In this document: positions 1 to 9,162 of the stretch, piece after piece | How the letters are laid out: each line of letters begins with the position of its first letter | Numbering within the stretch: position 1 is the stretch's first letter | DNA from: Bacteriovoracaceae bacterium | GTDB lineage: Bacteria; Bdellovibrionota; Bacteriovoracia; Bacteriovoracales; Bacteriovoracaceae | Reading direction: 5' to 3' | DNA length: 39,087 bases | Assembly (NCBI GenBank): GCA_947461175.1 | Contig: CANHIY010000013.1 | Span: forward strand, 1 to 39,087 | The notes under the pieces: model-generated | The model's input: the letters and a program-made list of their open reading frames with translations, nothing else | Database searches by the model: none | What the model was told of the DNA's origin: nothing | Position numbers and translations under genes: made by a program

Positions 1-61
1 ATCGAAAGGAGTCGTTGACTAGGACAACTCATATTTTAATACTTGGAAGGAGATAGACCTT

Positions 62-775
62 CTAACTCTTATGATCTTTTCTATGAGAGCGGTTTAGGTC
101 TAAGTTCATCTCATAAGTTTTTTCTATGTCGTCTAGACTAAGACCTAAGTAAAATTTAATTTTACAAAGTTGATTGAGGTAAATTTGCCTCCATATACCG
201 TTTTTTTCAAATCTCAATGCTGAGGTCATTGCTATAGCTGGAAGACGAGAAGGAAAACCAAAGGCAAGAAGCCTCCGACAAAACATGGTATCTTCAAAAA
301 TGGACTCCTCAGGAAAACCGCCTGCAATCTCTACGAACCGTTTTCTTGCCCATAAGATATGATCCAAATAATAGATATGCTTTAAATCCCCCCTAATAAC
401 ATTAGACCACCATGAGGTAAATTGAAGAATTGGATGAGCGATATCAAAACTGTGTGTGAAGGCACCCCACACTTGACAAGGTAAAAGTCTATCTATCTGC
501 TCCAGCGCCTCTGAGGGTATCAATGTACGGGGATGTACGAAAATTATAATTTCACTATCAGCATACCTTAAGGCTTCATTATATCTTTGGCCCCTGTTAC
601 TATTTGGATAGCTCCTAAATGGTAGATCAAGATTATCTAGCTTTTCAAGAGTTCCATCCTGACTTCCACCATCAACGATTATGATCTTTTCTGATTTTGA
701 AATCAAAAATTTAAGATTCAACCAAAAATAAGTTGAGTTCTTCTCATTATAAATAGAAAAAATCCAGGTTCTCAT
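62..775 (-). CDS. GT2-like glycosyltransferase, TIGR04283-like (rSAM/selenodomain-associated transferase 2)
   Basis: ORF 237 aa; 'IIIVDGGSQDGTLEKL' nucleotide-sugar/DxD-type motif, 'NRGQRYNEAL', 'GGFPEESIFEDTMFCRRLLAFG' typical of the TIGR04283 family. Confidence 0.75.
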   Translation of the reverse strand: MRTWIFSIYNEKNSTYFWLNLKFLISKSEKIIIVDGGSQDGTLEKLDNLDLPFRSYPNSNRGQRYNEALRYADSEIIIFVHPRTLIPSEALEQIDRLLPCQVWGAFTHSFDIAHPILQFTSWWSNVIRGDLKHIYYLDHILWARKRFVEIAGGFPEESIFEDTMFCRRLLAFGFPSRLPAIAMTSALRFEKNGIWRQIYLNQLCKIKFYLGLSLDDIEKTYEMNLDLNRSHRKDHKS

Positions 776-848
776 CTTAAATCACCTAAGTAAGAAATTA
801 GGGTACTACTAGGCATTTCTTAACCATCATATGATATCTCAAATGTAT

Positions 849-874
849 TAAAACTATTTCAAATCTTCCGATAA
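849..874 (+). promoter_or_regulatory. Candidate sigma-28 (FliA) promoter: TAAA-N14-TCCGATAA
   Basis: TAAA at 849-852 and TCCGATAA at 867-874; consensus TAAA-N15-GCCGATAA; ATG at 882. Confidence 0.6.
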
Positions 875-881
875 TATTTTT

Positions 882-3125
882 ATGAAATTAAAAGTATTGC
901 AGTTTAAAAGCATCGCGCTAAGACTCGTATTTGCTATTTGTAGTGTGGTTACACTCTCTCTTTTTGCAGTTGGGACCTATAGTTATTTATCAATTGCCAA
1001 GAAGGTAGAGGTGATGTTGGGTGAGAGACTTGAACACATGGTCAGGACCGGTACACTACTCGTTGATCCAAATGACCACGAGGCAATAGAAAATGCATTT
1101 CTAGAGCAGGAAGAAAAAATACCAGAAAAAGCTGAGTTCAAAAGAGTTAAAGATAAACTTGATCACATAAAAAAGATCAACGGTCTAGGCGTCGAGGTCT
1201 ATACAGTTATTGGTCCGGAGTGGGCAGAAGGAAACATGATTTTTATTGCCATGAGTGGTGATAAAAACTTCACAGGAAATTCAATGCCACTTAACAAGAC
1301 TGTTGAAAAGGTTATAAAAACGGGTCAGCCTCAACACACGGATCTATACGAAGATGAAGAGGGTCTCTGGGTATCGGCAATGGCTCCAATCAAAAACAAA
1401 GATGGGAAGGTTATTGCTGTGATGGAGGTTGATTACAAAGCTGAAGCAGAGGTTTCAAGTGCCAAAAAAGAAGTACTTCTTGCTATTGGTGGCCCAGCCA
1501 TTATTGCATTTATTTGTTCAGTTGCACTAGGAATTTACCTCGGTAAGTCACTGGCAAGACCAGTCATCTTCCTATCAGATGCCGCCACAAAAGTTGCAAG
1601 TGGAGACCTGAATGTTAAGGTTGATATCACTACTTTGGACGAAATTGGAAGCTTGTCTCGGATCTTTAACTCCATGACTTCTGAACTTAAGACAAGTCGT
1701 GAACAACTAGAGGATTATGCAAAAAATCTAGAGGAAAAAGTAAAACAAAGAACGGCAGAAGTGGTCGCTAGTAAGAAAAAGATTCAGAATATTTTAGATA
1801 ATATTGAACAGGGTGTCGTAACATTTAGTGATAATTTTAAACTGGATGATGAATTTTCAGCTTTTGTTTCCAGGTTCTATAATACCCCCAAAGAAAAAGT
1901 CACTGGTCAGCCCTATTTTGATTTCTTATTTCCCAAGGCAAAAATCTCTTCTAATGACTCCAACCTCATGGTGGAGTCATTAAAAGCGATCATGGGCGAA
2001 GACGAGCTAGCTTGGAGTCTCAATAATGACCATCTTCCCCATGAACTTGTCATTGAGGTAGAGGGCTCCGAAAAAATTATTGGTATTGATTGGACCCCTA
2101 TGTTGAATCCTGAGGGAATAATAGAAAGATTGATGGTTGTTATAAAAGACCTTACTCAACAGCGTGCTCTTGAACTACAACTTGAAATCGAAAAAAGAGA
2201 AGGACAAAAAATGGTTGAGGGCATCATCGAGATGATGAGGCATCCAAAACAAAAAATTGTAAATTTTGTAACAGATGCAGAAAAAAGATTAAGCGCAGTT
2301 GAAAAAAACATAAATCATGAAATGAACCTAAATCAGCTCTTTATTGATCTTCATACAATCAAGGGTGCGGCGAGAGTTCTAAGTCTCAACTCTCTAACAA
2401 ACTCAACCCATGAAGCTGAGGAACCAGTACAAAAACTTCGATCAACACCCTCGAGCGTGGAACTAAAAGATACAATTAAACAAAAATTCAAAATACTTCA
2501 AAATGATTTCAATCGTTTCTATAAAACCTTTAAAAAAATATATGGCGGTGAAAATCAAGTTGAAGAAAAGCTATCATTTTTAACTCTTCTTTCTCAACAA
2601 ATGGATGGAATTCGCAAACGTGCTGAAGATAATTCATTAAATTTTAACTTAATTGGATTTGAAGATGCAGTCATAAATTGGCCTGAAGAAATCGCCCAAA
2701 AACTATCAGGCATATTTATTCACGCTTTAAGCAACTCTATTGATCATGGTTATCTGCTTCCTATGAAACGTGGCGAAGACGCCGAGAAAGTTGAAATAAA
2801 AGTAGTAGCAAGAAAAGAAAGTCAGAAAAATCTCATTATATGTATCGAAGACAGTGGTGGGGGTTTAAATATTCAACAGATTAAGAAAAAAGCCGAGGAA
2901 AGAGGAATTCAAACAGATGGGATGGTTGATGAAGATGTTATGAATCTTGTTTTCGAGGATGGATTTTCAACTGCGGAGGTAACCACCGATACTAGTGGAA
3001 GAGGTGTTGGCCTCTCTGCTATAAGAAGATTTGTCATTGATCTTGGTGGATCAGTGAAAATTGAAAATAAGTCCGATTCTAGAGGCTCCCGGTTACTTCT
3101 AAAGTTACCATTTGTCTCTAATTAA
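882..3125 (+). CDS. Membrane sensor kinase: periplasmic sensor + HAMP + PAS-like + Hpt + CheA-type HATPase, no CheW/P5 domain
   Basis: 747 aa; two TM segments flank a periplasmic region; HAMP-like 'ARPVIFLSDAATKVASGDLNVKV..DEIGSLSRIFN'; Hpt 'LHTIKGAARVL'; CheA-type ATPase 'ALSNSIDHG', 'EDSGGGLNIQQIKKKAEERG', 'GFSTAEVTTDTSGRGVGLSAIR'; protein ends after the ATPase. Confidence 0.85.
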   Translation: MKLKVLQFKSIALRLVFAICSVVTLSLFAVGTYSYLSIAKKVEVMLGERLEHMVRTGTLLVDPNDHEAIENAFLEQEEKIPEKAEFKRVKDKLDHIKKINGLGVEVYTVIGPEWAEGNMIFIAMSGDKNFTGNSMPLNKTVEKVIKTGQPQHTDLYEDEEGLWVSAMAPIKNKDGKVIAVMEVDYKAEAEVSSAKKEVLLAIGGPAIIAFICSVALGIYLGKSLARPVIFLSDAATKVASGDLNVKVDITTLDEIGSLSRIFNSMTSELKTSREQLEDYAKNLEEKVKQRTAEVVASKKKIQNILDNIEQGVVTFSDNFKLDDEFSAFVSRFYNTPKEKVTGQPYFDFLFPKAKISSNDSNLMVESLKAIMGEDELAWSLNNDHLPHELVIEVEGSEKIIGIDWTPMLNPEGIIERLMVVIKDLTQQRALELQLEIEKREGQKMVEGIIEMMRHPKQKIVNFVTDAEKRLSAVEKNINHEMNLNQLFIDLHTIKGAARVLSLNSLTNSTHEAEEPVQKLRSTPSSVELKDTIKQKFKILQNDFNRFYKTFKKIYGGENQVEEKLSFLTLLSQQMDGIRKRAEDNSLNFNLIGFEDAVINWPEEIAQKLSGIFIHALSNSIDHGYLLPMKRGEDAEKVEIKVVARKESQKNLIICIEDSGGGLNIQQIKKKAEERGIQTDGMVDEDVMNLVFEDGFSTAEVTTDTSGRGVGLSAIRRFVIDLGGSVKIENKSDSRGSRLLLKLPFVSN

Positions 3126-3156
3126 AAATCTGCTTACTGATAAGAATTAAAAAGGA

Positions 3157-3300
3157 TTATTTTTTCTTACACTTTTCAAGTTCAGGCTTGGCTTTACAGA
3201 TATCAACCGGAAGTCGGAATGTTCTTCCACTTGCCATGACAACTCCTGAAACTAACGCCAGGACACAAAATACGGATACGATTCTTAATTCCTTGATCAC
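3157..3300 (-). CDS. Small secreted peptide (~47 aa, signal peptide + ~22-24 aa mature part)
   Basis: GTG start at 3300 preceded by AAGGAGG (3301-3312 on the opposite strand); VIKELRIVSVFCVLALVSGVVMASG|RTFRLPVDICKAKPELEKCKKK. The track ORF start at 3369 is probably too far upstream. Confidence 0.6.
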   Translation of the reverse strand: MIKELRIVSVFCVLALVSGVVMASGRTFRLPVDICKAKPELEKCKKK

Positions 3301-3326
3301 TTTTTCCTCCTTGGGTAACTTGAAGT

Positions 3327-4601
3327 ATGCCAAAAATTTTTGTTTTTCACCTGATCGCATTAATTGCAACCATTATATCCAGTGGATTTAGCAGTACAAA
3401 CAGTGGCTTAGTCCTATTTATTTTTGCACTATTTTGTTCTCATCTATCTTGGACGCGTGTGTACAAATATCAGAACACAACTCTGAATATGGGTCAAGTA
3501 TCCTCCCTGATTATCATTGTAATTCTTTTTATTTTTTTTACTCAACCCGTTTGGGAAAATGATTTTTATCGTTACATGCTCGATGGGCTTCACTTACTTT
3601 CAGGTATTGAACCCTATTTCCCAAGCCCAATTGAATCCCCTCTAAAAGAAAACTATCCGAGTCTGATAGATAAAGTCGGATTTCCTGAAGTACCTACCAT
3701 TTACCCCCCACTAGCTATTTCTATTTTTTCATTTCTTGTCAGATTTTCTGGAGAGAATGCTACGGTTTTTCTCTTACTTTCAAGAATTTCGTATTACATC
3801 ATTTTTTACTTTTTGATGTTTTTTCTGACAAGTAAAAGAAAGTTAGAATTCAGGAAGTTAATCCTCATCACGACTCATCCACTTATCTTAGTTGAGGGTA
3901 TAACAAATGCACACTTTGATTTGATACTTGCAGGAATTTCTGCTTTGATGCTGGTTTCTCCACAATTTATGATCTTGTTTTTTCCACTGGCAGTCAGTAT
4001 TAAATACACCTTTATTACAATCTTTCCGATTTTTCTTCATTTGAAAGATATCTTAATAAAAATAAAATCTAAAATTTTTTACTTTAAAATAGGGATTATC
4101 ATCTCTCTTTTACCCTTATTCTTTGGAGATTTTAACCTCACGGTCATGCTAAAAAATCTCTCCTTTTTTGCAGCAGAGTGGGAGATGAACTCTGGTATCT
4201 TTAGATTTTTCAGATGGGTTGGTTCATTCTATTCCAATCATGAGTCTTTCACGGTCAAATTTGCTACTTTGATTTCCGGTATTTCGTACCTCTTGATTCT
4301 TTTTTTAATTCATTCCAAGAGAGAACAATTTTCAATTGAAAAGAAACTATTCCTCGCTCTTTCCTCGCTGATACTTTTGGCTCCAGTGTGTAACCCATGG
4401 TACTTTTTATGGATGCTACCTTCCGCTGTCTTGCTAGAAGGAAAGTCTGGCGAATGGTCTAGGTATTTTTTTCTTTTCGCTCCCCTCTATTACTGCAATT
4501 TTTTAACGGATGGACTTCATGAAAAATTCTTTATAAGTACATTAAACCTTCAGCATATTTGGTATATTTTGTGTTTTTTTAAAGTTTATCGATCTAGCTA
4601 A
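3327..4601 (+). CDS. Multi-pass membrane glycosyltransferase (GT-C / mannosyltransferase-like)
   Basis: 424 aa, many TM helices; 'WENDFYRYMLDGLHLLSGIEPYFPSP', 'TIYPPLAISIFSF', 'APVCNPWYFLWMLP' resemble GT87/GT-C enzymes. Confidence 0.65.
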   Translation: MPKIFVFHLIALIATIISSGFSSTNSGLVLFIFALFCSHLSWTRVYKYQNTTLNMGQVSSLIIIVILFIFFTQPVWENDFYRYMLDGLHLLSGIEPYFPSPIESPLKENYPSLIDKVGFPEVPTIYPPLAISIFSFLVRFSGENATVFLLLSRISYYIIFYFLMFFLTSKRKLEFRKLILITTHPLILVEGITNAHFDLILAGISALMLVSPQFMILFFPLAVSIKYTFITIFPIFLHLKDILIKIKSKIFYFKIGIIISLLPLFFGDFNLTVMLKNLSFFAAEWEMNSGIFRFFRWVGSFYSNHESFTVKFATLISGISYLLILFLIHSKREQFSIEKKLFLALSSLILLAPVCNPWYFLWMLPSAVLLEGKSGEWSRYFFLFAPLYYCNFLTDGLHEKFFISTLNLQHIWYILCFFKVYRSS

Positions 4602-5661
4602 ATGTAGACATAAATTTTTTATCAATGTAATTTTTTAGATACCAAAAAAATCTCGATCTTAGGGACACATTTCCTCGTGAAAAAATAACGTCTTTCTTTC
4701 CACTCAAAATAAGAGAAAGGTACTTGGATTGTGGCCTATATTTCACGAGGATTTTTCCATCTATTAGGCATTGAAGATTCTTAACTAAAATGGCTCCCTG
4801 CTTTACAGCGAAAACTCCTGACTTTGGAAGTTTTGTTTTTTGAAACATTGTACAATCTCCTGCAGCAAAAACTTCTGGATATCCTTCCACTTGTAGATAG
4901 TCGTTAACGGCCAAAGCACCATCCGGCAGACATTCAGGTGGTGTGCCAGAAACTGTAGAGACCGCAAGGTCATAGATAATTCTTTCACCACTCTTTAAAA
5001 AAATCCATTGATCGAACACCTCTACAAGGTCATCTTGAATACAATGAACTCCTCTTTCTCTTAAAGCATTTTGCGCAAGGTATTTAGTCCTTTCGGGATA
5101 ATCAGGGAGGATACCTCTTGTACCTGTAACAAGTTTTATTGATGAGCTAAAGGCAAGTGACATTGAAATAGCCATTTCAATACCTCCAGCCCCCCCACCG
5201 ATTATAACAATATCGGGATTAGAATTTTCTTTCTCTTTAAACTCTTGAAGCTTTAATAAAAATTTTCCCAAAGGCCTGATAGGAAGGAAGTTGTCACAGC
5301 TCCCTTTTGTTAAAAATCTAACAGATGAGCTTCCCAAATTAATAGAAAGATAGTCATATTGAAAATCATTTGAATCTTTTGTTGATACTATCTTTTTTTC
5401 AAAATCAAATTTTATAATTTCGGATTCATGAAGAGGGATTCCCCACCTCTTACACATTTTCCTTAAATCAAATCTCATTTCCTCCTCTTTATACATTCCC
5501 CCTATCAGACCAGGAAGCATGCCAGAGTAGACTACAAAAGATGTATTGTTTAAAACTACCAGATTGATTCCAAGCCTCTCCCTCAGAGGACCAAGTGAAT
5601 GAAGGACCTGCAAATTCGCATGGCCACACCCAGCAAGGATTAATTTTTTTAGATGCTTCAT
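4594..5661 (-). CDS. FAD/NAD-dependent pyridine nucleotide-disulfide oxidoreductase, SelD-N-terminal-like (TIGR03169-like)
   Basis: 'LILAGCGHANLQVL', 'SGMLPGLIGGMYKEEEMRFDLRKMC', 'IVIIGGGAGGIEMA', 'VFAAGDCTMF...PKSGVFAVKQGAILVKNL'. Confidence 0.75.
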   Translation of the reverse strand: MKHLKKLILAGCGHANLQVLHSLGPLRERLGINLVVLNNTSFVVYSGMLPGLIGGMYKEEEMRFDLRKMCKRWGIPLHESEIIKFDFEKKIVSTKDSNDFQYDYLSINLGSSSVRFLTKGSCDNFLPIRPLGKFLLKLQEFKEKENSNPDIVIIGGGAGGIEMAISMSLAFSSSIKLVTGTRGILPDYPERTKYLAQNALRERGVHCIQDDLVEVFDQWIFLKSGERIIYDLAVSTVSGTPPECLPDGALAVNDYLQVEGYPEVFAAGDCTMFQKTKLPKSGVFAVKQGAILVKNLQCLIDGKILVKYRPQSKYLSLILSGKKDVIFSRGNVSLRSRFFWYLKNYIDKKFMSTFS

Positions 5662-6375
5662 CTATTTTCCTCTGCGGTAAAACTTATGGAGTCGCTTCGG
5701 ATTCCCAACTCTAATAAGCCATAGAAAAACTATTATACCATTAATAGTGATTCTTTTAATCATACCATCTTTTTGATACCTCCTTGGAGAGACAATCATT
5801 TTCTCTTCAAATACTTTCCACTTTTTAAATCGAAGTGACCTAGAGAGTATTAAATCCACCAAAAATACTTCATGACTAGATCTTTCCAATAATTCATAAA
5901 ATTCTTTTTTTAGAATGAATCCATTTGTCCAAGCGGCAAGATGAAAGAACTTAAGTAAAAATATATTTTGTAATAATGCATAGATCCTCATTCCATTCTT
6001 TTGACCATACTGCTTTGGGAAAACATAAACATCAGCACTCTCCCCATGCAATTTCTCTAGCACTTTTTGAAGCGAATTCTCTAGAATTAAACAATCTACT
6101 GGTAGTAAAAAAGAAAAATCTCCTTTCGCGACCTCCATTCCTTTTGAAAAAGCTTTTCCCGTTCCAACACCATCAAGCTTAATCATTGTTGTGCCAGGAT
6201 ACTTATTTTCAACCAAGACTGCACTCTGATCTGTTGATCCATCATCAACAAAAATTAATTCAATGTTTTCTTTCTGAAATATATGAAAGTTATCTATTGA
6301 ATTCTCCAATTGATGAAACTCATTTTTAAATGGAATAATCACTGAAAGAATCGTGGCGGTTGATACAAATTTCAT
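5662..6375 (-). CDS. GT2 family glycosyltransferase
   Basis: 'LSVIIPFKNEFHQLENSI', 'IELIFVDDGSTDQS'; start chosen at ATG 6375 (MKFVST...) with AAAGG ~5 nt upstream; track extends to 6477. Confidence 0.75.
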   Translation of the reverse strand: MKFVSTATILSVIIPFKNEFHQLENSIDNFHIFQKENIELIFVDDGSTDQSAVLVENKYPGTTMIKLDGVGTGKAFSKGMEVAKGDFSFLLPVDCLILENSLQKVLEKLHGESADVYVFPKQYGQKNGMRIYALLQNIFLLKFFHLAAWTNGFILKKEFYELLERSSHEVFLVDLILSRSLRFKKWKVFEEKMIVSPRRYQKDGMIKRITINGIIVFLWLIRVGNPKRLHKFYRRGK

Positions 6376-6388
6376 GTTAACCTTTATT

Positions 6389-7033
6389 ATGGATAAAGTT
6401 ACCTTATGTTTTGCTAAAACTCCTGGGCTTACACCGGCAAAAACCAGACTTTCGAAAGAGATTGGAACTCGCCTCACTGAAGAGCTTTATTATCTCTTGA
6501 TTTTAAGATGTCTTGAACTAATGGGGCAACTCATAGATTTTTCTCCTCTTGTTGCCGTCAATGAAGAAGAAGGCTTAAAAAATTTAATTTGGAAAAATTT
6601 CCCTACCTTTCTTCAGGCCAAAGGAGAATTAGGTATTAAACTTTCACATGCGGAGGAGTACTTTTCCAACCTTTATCAGAAAATTTTTTTCTGGGGTACA
6701 GATTCTCCCTCACTGACTGCAGATCATTTCAGGAGCTCAGCCAGACTTTTAGAAACTTGTTCTACAGTCATTATTCCAGCAAAAGATGGAGGATTTATCC
6801 TTTATGCTTCTAACCAAAAGCTGCCTCCACTATCATGGGAATCAATTCAATACAGTACAAATTCTACTCTTAACGATCTTAAAAAATATACTCCCTCTGA
6901 TACAGTCTATTTTTCTGAACTGAGTGACTTAGATACTTATGACGACATTGAACATGTCATCAGAGAAATGAATCAATTCGGATCTCAGGGAGTGGCGTGG
7001 GATAAATTAAAAGATTTTCTTGAAAAACTTTAG
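6389..7033 (+). CDS. DUF2064 / TIGR04282-like transferase (rSAM/selenodomain-associated transferase 1)
   Basis: 'VTLCFAKTPGLTPAKTRLSKEIG', 'FFWGTDSPSLTADHF', 'VIIPAKDGGFILYA', 'LSDLDTYDDIE'; ATG at 6389 gives the canonical N-terminus (track uses 6353). Confidence 0.8.
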   Translation: MDKVTLCFAKTPGLTPAKTRLSKEIGTRLTEELYYLLILRCLELMGQLIDFSPLVAVNEEEGLKNLIWKNFPTFLQAKGELGIKLSHAEEYFSNLYQKIFFWGTDSPSLTADHFRSSARLLETCSTVIIPAKDGGFILYASNQKLPPLSWESIQYSTNSTLNDLKKYTPSDTVYFSELSDLDTYDDIEHVIREMNQFGSQGVAWDKLKDFLEKL

Positions 7034-9159
7034 TTTCTGCGCCAATGGTGAAATCTTTCCACCCACTGAAGGAGACGTTCAGGCTTATGATTTCTCTTCC
7101 AAGTTCCGGCAGTATATTTAATTGCTTCAGAGAATGTAGGATAAGGGTGTATAGTAGACAGGATTTTATTCATACCAATTCCCCACTTCATGGCAAGTAT
7201 AAATTCCCCCAACAGGTCTCCTGCACGGGAACTTACTATGGCCACCCCAAGAATCTTATCACTTCCTTTTTGAGTGATGACTTTGATAAAGCCTTCATTT
7301 TCTCCATCTGCAATCGCGCGATCCAGATCATCTAAGGAGTATTTTATTACCTCATAATTGATATTTTTTTCCAATGCCTCTCTCTCAGATAGTCCTACAC
7401 GTGCGACTTCAGGATCTGTGAAGGTGACAGATGGAACAATTGAGTAATCAACTTTAAATAACTTAAATGGTGAAAATAAAGAGTTGACCGAAGCGTACCA
7501 TGCCTGATGGGCCGCCATATGGGAAAACTGATAGGGGCCAGCACAATCACCACATACATAGACATTTGGAAATTTGGTTCGAAGATATTGATCATGAGAG
7601 AAGGTTCCATGGTCACCTATTTCAAGTTCCAGTTTTTCAATACCTGGAATGTCAGTGTTCGCTCTTCTTCCCTGAGCAATCAAAAGATCATCAAACTCAA
7701 TTTCTTTAATTTCCCCATTATGTTTCAATGACATCCATTTATTTCCATCTCTTACTCCTACTTCAAGCACCTCTGAATCAAGGAGAATCTTCACACCTTC
7801 TGATTTAAATTTTCTTTTTAACTCCAAAGAAATTTCATCATCTTCTTTGGGAAGTAGTGCTTTTTGTAAGGAGACTATTGTAACATCCGCTCCAATCCTT
7901 CTCAATGCTTGTCCAAGCTCACATCCAACAGGGCCCCCTCCAAGAATTAAAAGCCGCTCAGGAAGCTCTTGAAGATTCCAGATAGTTTCAGAAGTTATGT
8001 AGTGAATCTTATCCAATCCGGGAATTAATGGTATGATAGGCTTTGAACCCGAAGCTATCACAATATTTTTTGTGCTTAATATTTTATCGTTAACTTTTAT
8101 CTGCCAGGGACTGAGGATTTCTGCCTCCCCGACATGGCAATCAACTCCCAAGCTGGTATACCTCTCTACAGAATCATGAGGAGAGATGTCTTTAATAACT
8201 CTCTGAACTCTCTCCCTAATATCAGAGTATTTCAATTGAGGAAATGTATCCGAGATTCCAAATTTCGATACAGTTTGAACAGTCTTCATGACTTTCGACA
8301 CTTTAATAAGTGCCTTACTTGGCACACAGCCAGTATTTAGGCATTCTCCTCCCATTTTATCTTTCTCAATTAATGCTACTTTAGATCTTAAAGCAGCTGC
8401 GATATATGAAGTGACAAGACCAGCGGCACCAGCTCCAATAACCAGGACATTATAATCAAACGATTCTGGTTTAGTGAATTTTCTATATATTTTTCTTATT
8501 TTAAAAAACTCAATCATTTTCTTGGCCAATAAAGGAGTTACCCCTAAAAGGATTAAACTACTTAAGAGTGGAAGTGAAATTATCCCTTTTATCGTTTCAA
8601 GAGAAGCAAGCTGAGTACCTGCGTTCACATAAAGAGTAGTTCCAACTAGCATGCCAAGTTGGCTAACGACATAAAAGGTTAGCAAAGGCATATTTGTTAG
8701 ACCCATCAGCATATTAATCAGGAAAAATGGGAAAAGTGGAACTAATCTTAAACTAAATAAGTAAAATGCTCCCTCTTTTTCAATACCACTGTTTAGCGCC
8801 TTCAACTGATTTGAAAATTTACTCTCAACTGTTGCTCTGAAAAAGTAGCGTGTTAGTAAAAAAGCAGAGGTTGCACCAATGCTGCTGGCAAAAGAAACTA
8901 AGAGTACACCTTTAAAAAAACCAAAAATGGCACCAGCTCCCAAAGTCAGGATCGTTGCCCCCGGAAGGGAAAATGCTGTAACAAGAATGTAGATACAAAA
9001 GTAAATGAGAAACATGAAAAAAGGATAACTATGATTAAAACTAAGGAGTTGATGTTGCCTCTGCTTAAGTTCAGCAAATGTTAAGAGATCCAGATATCCA
9101 CTTTTCATCAGGAAAAAAATAACGAAGGCAAGAAAAAATCCCAGAATCATTTTTTTCAT
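7030..9159 (-). CDS. Fusion: N-terminal VTT/TVP38/TMEM64 membrane domain + mercuric-reductase/dihydrolipoamide-dehydrogenase-like flavoprotein
   Basis: N-term 'ATILTLGAGAIFGFFKGVLLVSFASSIGATSAFLLTRY', 'FPFFLINMLMGLT'; C-term 'VLVIGAGAAGLVTSYIAAAL', 'GGECLNTGCVPSKALIK', 'VYVCGDCAGPYQFSHMAAHQAW', 'HPYPTFSEAIKYTAG'. Confidence 0.9.
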   Translation of the reverse strand: MKKMILGFFLAFVIFFLMKSGYLDLLTFAELKQRQHQLLSFNHSYPFFMFLIYFCIYILVTAFSLPGATILTLGAGAIFGFFKGVLLVSFASSIGATSAFLLTRYFFRATVESKFSNQLKALNSGIEKEGAFYLFSLRLVPLFPFFLINMLMGLTNMPLLTFYVVSQLGMLVGTTLYVNAGTQLASLETIKGIISLPLLSSLILLGVTPLLAKKMIEFFKIRKIYRKFTKPESFDYNVLVIGAGAAGLVTSYIAAALRSKVALIEKDKMGGECLNTGCVPSKALIKVSKVMKTVQTVSKFGISDTFPQLKYSDIRERVQRVIKDISPHDSVERYTSLGVDCHVGEAEILSPWQIKVNDKILSTKNIVIASGSKPIIPLIPGLDKIHYITSETIWNLQELPERLLILGGGPVGCELGQALRRIGADVTIVSLQKALLPKEDDEISLELKRKFKSEGVKILLDSEVLEVGVRDGNKWMSLKHNGEIKEIEFDDLLIAQGRRANTDIPGIEKLELEIGDHGTFSHDQYLRTKFPNVYVCGDCAGPYQFSHMAAHQAWYASVNSLFSPFKLFKVDYSIVPSVTFTDPEVARVGLSEREALEKNINYEVIKYSLDDLDRAIADGENEGFIKVITQKGSDKILGVAIVSSRAGDLLGEFILAMKWGIGMNKILSTIHPYPTFSEAIKYTAGTWKRNHKPERLLQWVERFHHWRRN

Positions 9160-9162
9160 GTA

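Noticed and set aside
1-61. Possible minus-strand ATG at 30-32 starting a further gene (MSCPSQRLLS...)
   Set aside because: Only 10 codons visible, no SD; cannot be supported within the window.
7395-7731. Overlapping small ORFs on both strands within the flavoprotein gene (e.g. 7500..7709, 7507..7731)
   Set aside because: Out-of-frame shadows of a clearly conserved CDS; no SD or recognisable domain.
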